Shown here: positions 15,076-18,870 of the stretch, piece by piece
Layout of the letters: each line of letters begins with the position of its first letter
Position numbering within the stretch: the first letter of the stretch is position 1
Source: an uncultured Duganella sp.
GTDB lineage: Bacteria; Pseudomonadota; Gammaproteobacteria; Burkholderiales; Burkholderiaceae
Assembly: GCA_946482335.1 (NCBI GenBank)
Contig: CAMLRG010000098.1
Location: 1-18,870 of the forward strand
Reading direction: 5' to 3'
Length of the DNA: 18,870 bases
The notes under the pieces: generated by a model
The model's database searches: none
The model's input: the letters and a program-made list of their open reading frames with translations, nothing else
What the model was told of the DNA's origin: nothing
Translations under genes and position numbers: made by a program

Positions 15076-15831
15076 ATGACCAAGACCATCAAATCCGCCC
15101 TGATCGCCGCTTCCCTCGTCGCCGGTGCCGCCCTGGTGCCGGCGCACGCCGCCGAAGACACCACCGTCGTGCTGGTGCACGGCGCCTTCGCCGACGGTTC
15201 CGCCTGGAACAAGGTGATCCCGTTGCTGCAGAAGCAGGGCTTGAAAGTGGTCTCGGTGCAGAACCCGCTGACGTCCCTGGCGGACGACGTGGCCTTCGCC
15301 CAGCGCGTGATCGATGCGCAAAGCGGCAAGGTGGTGCTGGTGGGCCACTCGTGGGGCGGCGCCGTGATCACCCAGGCTGGCGCGAGCGACAAGGTGAAGT
15401 CGCTGGTCTACGTGGCGGCCTTCGCGCCGTCGGAAGGGCAGGCCGTGGGTGAACTGGGCAAGGACTTCCCGCTGCCGCCGGGCATCGCCACCCTCAAGCC
15501 CGACAACAATGGCTTCCTCTACCTGTCGGCCGAATCGATGGCGGTCAACTTTGCGCAAGACCTGAGCGCGGCCGAACACCGCCTGATGACGGCGACCCAG
15601 GGCCCGATCAAGGCCAGCGCATTCGGCGACAAGGTCGACGTGGCGGCATGGAAGAGCAAGCCAAGCTACTACATCGTGGCCTCGAAAGACCGCATGATCG
15701 ATCCGGGCTTGCAGCAATCGTTCGCCAGCAAGATCAACGCGACCACCACCACGCTGGCGGCCAGCCACGTGCCGATGGCATCGCAGCCGGAAGCGGTGGC
15801 CAAGGTGATCCTGGCGGCGGCCAAGCGCTGA
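15076..15831 (+). CDS. Secreted alpha/beta hydrolase (esterase-like)
   Basis: The 251-residue product has a Sec signal peptide (cleavage after AHA, about residue 25) followed by a compact alpha/beta hydrolase. The oxyanion region is HGAFADGSAW (35-44), the nucleophile Ser92 is in GHSWGG, and the acid and base are probably Asp205 (SKDRMIDP) and His231 (ASHVPMAS). It resembles the EstC/salicylate-esterase group, with a small cap domain. The likely location is the periplasm or outside the cell, and the natural ester is unknown. An AAAGGAG site precedes the ATG. It is the first gene of a unit with the OhrR-like regulator, under a promoter covered by palindromes, so expression is probably inducible, perhaps by organic peroxides or a reactive electrophile. 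Confidence 0.9.
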   Translation: MTKTIKSALIAASLVAGAALVPAHAAEDTTVVLVHGAFADGSAWNKVIPLLQKQGLKVVSVQNPLTSLADDVAFAQRVIDAQSGKVVLVGHSWGGAVITQAGASDKVKSLVYVAAFAPSEGQAVGELGKDFPLPPGIATLKPDNNGFLYLSAESMAVNFAQDLSAAEHRLMTATQGPIKASAFGDKVDVAAWKSKPSYYIVASKDRMIDPGLQQSFASKINATTTTLAASHVPMASQPEAVAKVILAAAKR

Positions 15832-15865
15832 TGGGCCGCGGGGGGGCTGTGCTAAAGTACGCGCC

Positions 15866-16297
15866 ATGGAAAAACGCACGCCCCCCACGCTGGACCAGCA
15901 TCTCTGCTTCAAGCTGTATTCGACTTCGCTGAAGATGACCCAGATGTACAAACCCCTGCTGGCGCCGCTCAACCTGACTTACCCGCAATACCTGGTGATG
16001 GTCGTGCTGTGGGAAGAGGAGGGCCTGGGCATCAAAGGGCTGGCCGAACGGCTGCAGCAAGACCCCGGTTCGATCACGCCGCTGGTCAAGCGGCTGGAGG
16101 CGGAAGGCTACCTGCTGCGCGACCGCGACCCGAACGATGAGCGCAACCGTGTGCTGACGCTGACCGAGAAGGGCCGCAAGCTGCGCGCCGCCGGCTTGAA
16201 AGTAAGCGAGCAGATTGCCCACGCCTGCGCCATCACCGCCGCCGACGTGGAACGGCTGGCCTCAGGCCTGGACAAATTGAGCCGCAACCTCGACTGA
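15866..16297 (+). CDS. MarR-family regulator, two-Cys OhrR-like
   Basis: This 143-residue winged-helix dimer protein matches OhrR closely. LDQHLCFKLYSTS places Cys14 in the position of the peroxide-reactive Cys, and LTYPQYLVMVVLWE (37-50) is the conserved helix with sensing tyrosines. The DNA-binding helices and wing follow (IKGLAERLQQDPGSITPLVKRLEAEG and RDPNDERNRVLTLTEKG). A second cysteine, Cys121, is 107 residues on, close to the spacing in Xanthomonas OhrR (Cys22/Cys127), so a two-Cys disulfide mechanism is likely. OhrR represses its target until oxidised. No ohr gene lies next to it; the neighbour is the secreted hydrolase ending 34 nt upstream. It converges with the carboxylesterase gene across only 10 nt. 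Confidence 0.88.
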   Translation: MEKRTPPTLDQHLCFKLYSTSLKMTQMYKPLLAPLNLTYPQYLVMVVLWEEEGLGIKGLAERLQQDPGSITPLVKRLEAEGYLLRDRDPNDERNRVLTLTEKGRKLRAAGLKVSEQIAHACAITAADVERLASGLDKLSRNLD

Positions 16298-16307
16298 GGT
16301 GCGCCGC

Positions 16308-16976
16308 TCAGGCGAACACTTTTTTCAGCCAGGCGGAAATGTGCTGGATTTCCTCGGCGCAGGCCGAGTGCTGCATCGGGTAGTCATGCCATTCGACCTG
16401 GTAGCCCAGTTGCTTGAGCAGGTCGCGCGAAGCGATCGCGCGGGCCACCGGGATCACCGGGTCCTGGGTGCCGTGCACCATGAAGACCGGTGTGTCCTGG
16501 TTGGCCGGATGGCGTTCGGCTGCCACCTTGTCGGCCAACGGCACGTAGCCCGATAGGCACATCAGGCCCGCCAGTTTCTCGGGGTGGCGCAAGCCGGCCT
16601 GCAGCGTCATCGCGCAGCCTTGCGAGAAGCCGCCCAGCACGATGCGGTGCGCCGGGATGCCGCGCGACTTTTCGCGCGCGATCAGCGCTTCCACCAGGAT
16701 TTGCGACTCACGCAAGCCTTTTTCGTCTTCCTGGCGCCCCAGGTCGTTGTGCACGATGTCGTACCACGAGCGCATCACGTAACCGCCGTTGATCGTCACC
16801 GGCATCGTGTTCGCATGCGGGAAGATGAAGCGGATGCCGGGCAGGCCGGCCAGGTCGAGCTCATTGACGATAGGCGCCCAGCCCTCGCCGCTGTCGCCCA
16901 GGCCGTGCAGCCAGATGACGGAATACTCGGGGTCCGGTGCGGTATCGATGACGATGGAGTCCAGCAGGTGGGTCAT
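16308..16976 (-). CDS. Carboxylesterase / phospholipase family hydrolase
   Basis: This 222-residue cytosolic alpha/beta hydrolase belongs to the phospholipase/carboxylesterase (acyl-protein thioesterase-like) family. The oxyanion segment is WLHGLGDSGEGW (22-33), the nucleophile Ser118 is in GGFSQGC, the acid is Asp172 in HGTQDPVIP, and the base is His203 in PMQHSACAEE. RSWYDI (69-74) is also characteristic. Its ATG overlaps the mogA stop as ATGA (16973-16976), so it is translationally coupled as the last gene of the darP-mogA unit. It probably acts on short-chain carboxylic esters, with no partner suggested by context. Confidence 0.92.
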   Translation of the reverse strand: MTHLLDSIVIDTAPDPEYSVIWLHGLGDSGEGWAPIVNELDLAGLPGIRFIFPHANTMPVTINGGYVMRSWYDIVHNDLGRQEDEKGLRESQILVEALIAREKSRGIPAHRIVLGGFSQGCAMTLQAGLRHPEKLAGLMCLSGYVPLADKVAAERHPANQDTPVFMVHGTQDPVIPVARAIASRDLLKQLGYQVEWHDYPMQHSACAEEIQHISAWLKKVFA

Positions 16977-17581
16977 GCGTTGTCCTTCTTGCGGATGGCG
17001 GATTTGGGGCGGAATGCCTTGCAGACGGCGTCGTTGGTTTCGGCGTAGGGGCCGCCGATCAGGTCGATGCAGTAGGGGACGGCAGCGAACACGCCACCGA
17101 CCAACTGCTTGCCGTCGGCGTCTTTCAAGCCTTCCAGCGTTTCCTTGATGGCTTTGGGCTGGCCCGGCAGGTTGATGATCAGGGCCGCGTGGTCGGCCGT
17201 CTCGCGGATCACCGCGACCTGGCGCGACAGGATGGCGGTCGGCACGAAGGCCAGGCTGACCTGGCGCATCTGCTCGCCGAAGCCCGGCATTTCCTTGCTG
17301 CCGATGGCCAGCGTGGCTTCCGGCGTCACGTCGCGCCGCGCCGGGCCGGTACCGCCGGTGGTCAGCACCAGGTGGCAGCGCACCTGGTCCACCAGCTCCA
17401 CCAGGGTGGACTCGATCTGCGTCCGCTCATCGGGAATCAGGCGGGTTTCGAAGCGCACCGGCGTGGTAAGCGCGCTGCGCAGCCATTCCTCCAGCGCCGG
17501 GATGCCCTGGTCCTGGTAGACACCGCCGCTGGCGCGGTCGGAGACCGACACCAGGCCAACCAGCAGGGTGTCGTCACTCAT
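16973..17581 (-). CDS. mogA: Molybdopterin adenylyltransferase
   Basis: This 202-residue protein belongs to the MogA/MoaB family. The sequence opens LLVGLVSVSDRASGGVYQDQGIPALEEWL, then RLIPDERTQIESTLVELVD and the molybdopterin-binding signature LTTGGTGPARRDVTPEAT, followed by MPGFGEQMRQVS and IINLPGQPKAIKETL. The IPDE start of the second block and the SDR(A/S)xGxYxDxG pattern point to MogA, which adenylates molybdopterin before molybdate insertion. I chose the ATG at 17581, which overlaps the darP stop by 8 nt; an in-frame start at 17611 would lie deep inside darP. It is the middle gene of a coupled three-gene unit. No other molybdenum-cofactor gene is in the window. Confidence 0.93.
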   Translation of the reverse strand: MSDDTLLVGLVSVSDRASGGVYQDQGIPALEEWLRSALTTPVRFETRLIPDERTQIESTLVELVDQVRCHLVLTTGGTGPARRDVTPEATLAIGSKEMPGFGEQMRQVSLAFVPTAILSRQVAVIRETADHAALIINLPGQPKAIKETLEGLKDADGKQLVGGVFAAVPYCIDLIGGPYAETNDAVCKAFRPKSAIRKKDNA

Positions 17582-18182
17582 CTTCTTCGCCCTCGGGCGC
17601 GTCGACGTCAACGTCCGGGCCCGGCGATGGGGTGCCGGCGGCGGCTTTGTCCAGGTCCTTCAGGATCTGGAAGATTTCGCGGTACGCCTTGGGCGGCTTG
17701 TTCTCGGCCTGTTCCTTGCGGGCGTTGCGGATCAGGCCGCGCAAGTGCTGCACGTCCAGCTGGGGGTGTTCTTCCAGCAGGGCGGTCAGGGCCTTGTCGT
17801 CGGCCAGCAGCTTGTCGCGGCGGCGCTCCAGCGCGTGCAGGGCGGCGGTATCGGCCTTGGAGGCGCCTTTCCAGCCCTCGATGGTGCGCTTGATGACGGC
17901 CACTTCCTCATCGGTCAGGCCGCGCATCTTCTTGCCGATGAATTGCATCTGGCGGCGGCGGCCTTCGTGGTTCTTGATATTCTGGCATTCCAGAATGGCA
18001 TCCATGACGTCTTCCGGCATTGGCACGCGCTTGACGCGGTCGCGCGGGGCCTCGACCAGCTCCTGGCCCAGCGCCTGCAGGGCGTCGGACTGGCGTTTCA
18101 TCTCGGTCTTGGAAGGACGTTCGTATTCTTGTTCGAACTCGTTGGACTGGAAGCCACACGAGCCGCGGTTTGGATTAGGCAT
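17574..18182 (-). CDS. darP: Ribosome-associated protein DarP/YjgA (DUF615)
   Basis: The 202-residue, highly charged helical protein has the DUF615 signature: RPSKTEMKRQSDALQALGQELVE, then RVPMPEDVMDAILECQNIKNHEGRRRQMQFIGKKMR, and HPQLDVQHLRGLIRNARKEQAENKPPKAYREIFQIL. In E. coli DarP (formerly YjgA) acts in late 50S subunit assembly. The protein is slightly longer than the E. coli one (183 residues) because of an acidic Pro/Asp/Glu tail from about residue 184. It heads the darP-mogA-carboxylesterase unit and diverges from pmbA, an arrangement I recall as common in Burkholderiales. No strong ribosome binding site is seen before the ATG. Confidence 0.93.
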   Translation of the reverse strand: MPNPNRGSCGFQSNEFEQEYERPSKTEMKRQSDALQALGQELVEAPRDRVKRVPMPEDVMDAILECQNIKNHEGRRRQMQFIGKKMRGLTDEEVAVIKRTIEGWKGASKADTAALHALERRRDKLLADDKALTALLEEHPQLDVQHLRGLIRNARKEQAENKPPKAYREIFQILKDLDKAAAGTPSPGPDVDVDAPEGEEDE

Positions 18183-18210
18183 GATAGAGCGCGAAAAAAC
18201 GGTAAACGGC

Positions 18211-18219
18211 TGCTATGAT
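18211..18219 (+). promoter_or_regulatory. Extended -10 promoter candidate for pmbA
   Basis: TGCTATGAT has the TGn extension directly before a TATGAT -10 hexamer, 36 nt upstream of the pmbA ATG. No recognisable -35 lies 17 nt upstream, which is usual for extended -10 promoters. The opposite strand reads TATCAT at almost the same place, so the divergent darP promoter may overlap it. Confidence 0.5.
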
Positions 18220-18254
18220 AACTGTTTTAACGCCCACAGCCCTAAAAACACCCC

Positions 18255-18870
18255 ATGAGCGAATCCGCCTTCTCCTATTCCCAGGACCAGTTGAAACAGC
18301 TTGCCCGCGACGTTTTGAAGTATGCGCGCGAGCAGGGCGGCAGCGATGCCGCGGTCGAGATCAGCGAAGGCAGCGGGCTCTCGGTGTCGGTCCGCAAGAG
18401 CAAGATCGAAACCATCGAGCAGAACCGCGACAAGGGCATCGGCGTCACCGTCTTCATCGGCAAGAAGCGCGGCAATGCCAGCACCTCCGATTTTTCCACC
18501 GCCTCGCTGAAGGCGACGGTGGAAGCAGCCTACAACATCGCCCGCTTCACGGCGGAAGACGATTGCGCCGGCCTGGCCGACGAAGACCAGCTGGAAAAGA
18601 ACCCGCAGGACTTGCAGCTGTTCTACCCGTGGCCGATCAGCACCGAGGAAGCGGTGGCCCTGGCGCAGCGCGCCGAAGCGGCGGCCTTCGCGGTCGACCA
18701 GCGCGTCACCAATAGCGAGGGGGCCGGCGTGCACGTGCAGCAATCGCACTTCGTGTCGGCCAATTCGCGCGGCTTCATCGGGGGCTATCCTTACTCGCGC
18801 CATACCTTGTCGGTCACGCCGATCGCCGGCAAGGGCGCCAAGATGCAGCGCGACGACTGGTACACCTCGG
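18255..18870 (+). CDS. pmbA: Metalloprotease-complex subunit PmbA/TldE, N-terminal part
   Basis: This gene is cut by the right window edge; 205 codons are present out of the roughly 450 typical of the family. The reading starts MSESAFSYSQDQLKQLARDV and continues with SDAAVEISEGSGLSVSVRKSKIETIEQNRDKGIGVTVFIGKKRGNASTSD, the hallmark N-terminal block of the TldD/PmbA family. Later blocks are DLQLFYPWP and the VTNSEGAGV stretch before FVSANSRGF. PmbA (TldE) partners the metalloprotease TldD, in maturation of modified peptides and degradation of small proteins and antitoxins; the TldD active site is not in this subunit. A tldD gene is not in the window. It diverges from darP over 72 nt. Confidence 0.93.
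   Translation, partial: MSESAFSYSQDQLKQLARDVLKYAREQGGSDAAVEISEGSGLSVSVRKSKIETIEQNRDKGIGVTVFIGKKRGNASTSDFSTASLKATVEAAYNIARFTAEDDCAGLADEDQLEKNPQDLQLFYPWPISTEEAVALAQRAEAAAFAVDQRVTNSEGAGVHVQQSHFVSANSRGFIGGYPYSRHTLSVTPIAGKGAKMQRDDWYTS

Noticed and set aside
16294..16311. CTGAG/CTCAG stem spanning the stops of the OhrR-like and carboxylesterase genes
   Set aside because: It has only 5 bp with an 8-nt loop and no T-tract, which is too weak to call a terminator.
1..18870. CRISPR arrays, tRNAs, rRNAs, integrases or phage genes
   Set aside because: I looked for regularly spaced repeats, cloverleaf-like segments and mobile-element proteins on both strands and saw none.

Overview
The window reads as an ordinary chromosomal segment of a high-GC betaproteobacterium. 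The most likely source is the family Oxalobacteraceae (Massilia, Duganella or Janthinobacterium group). The reasons are the strong G/C preference at third codon positions, the recognisable Burkholderiales gene types (a DUF2863-like protein, HDOD protein, darP/yjgA-mogA with divergent pmbA), the chemoreceptor style, and a palindromic intergenic repeat with a core reading GTGTCAGACCC. The genus assignment is inference from recall. No tRNA, rRNA, CRISPR array, phage or transposase gene is visible.

Layout. Positions 1-3252 (minus strand) carry a TPR lipoprotein with a transglutaminase-like Cys/His/Asp arrangement, then a tight pair (DUF2863-like protein and HDOD protein, 5 nt apart). A 3-methyladenine DNA glycosylase gene (3375-3944, plus) diverges from the HDOD gene and overlaps tail to tail, by 20 nt, a chemoreceptor gene (3925-5763, minus). 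That gene is co-transcribed with a small secreted single-Cache protein (5773-6222, minus). From 6395 to 10128 the plus strand carries a KamA-family radical SAM aminomutase, an MFS transporter and an FAH-superfamily hydrolase. A 102-bp nested inverted repeat (10127-10228) fills the gap between the stop codons of the FAH gene and a convergent class III aminotransferase (10231-11568, minus). A carboxymuconolactone decarboxylase-like protein (minus) and a Tat-exported serine beta-lactamase-like hydrolase (plus) form a divergent pair, followed by a secreted adenosine-deaminase-like enzyme (minus).

The most instructive regulatory region is 14990-15075. A TTGCAC-17-TATATT promoter is overlaid by three copies of a TTAGCGCGCTAA-like palindrome. 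It drives a secreted alpha/beta hydrolase gene followed by a MarR/OhrR-type regulator that has both cysteines expected of a two-Cys peroxide sensor, so it looks like a self-contained redox-controlled hydrolase module. The right end is a housekeeping block: a minus-strand operon with overlapping reading frames (darP/yjgA, mogA, carboxylesterase) and the divergent start of pmbA (tldE), cut by the window edge.

I see no obviously new defence or mobile system. The best second-look items are the OhrR/hydrolase operator array, the REPIN-like nested repeat, the Cache-protein plus chemoreceptor pair, and a KamA homologue that seems to lack one substrate-binding Asp of lysine 2,3-aminomutase.
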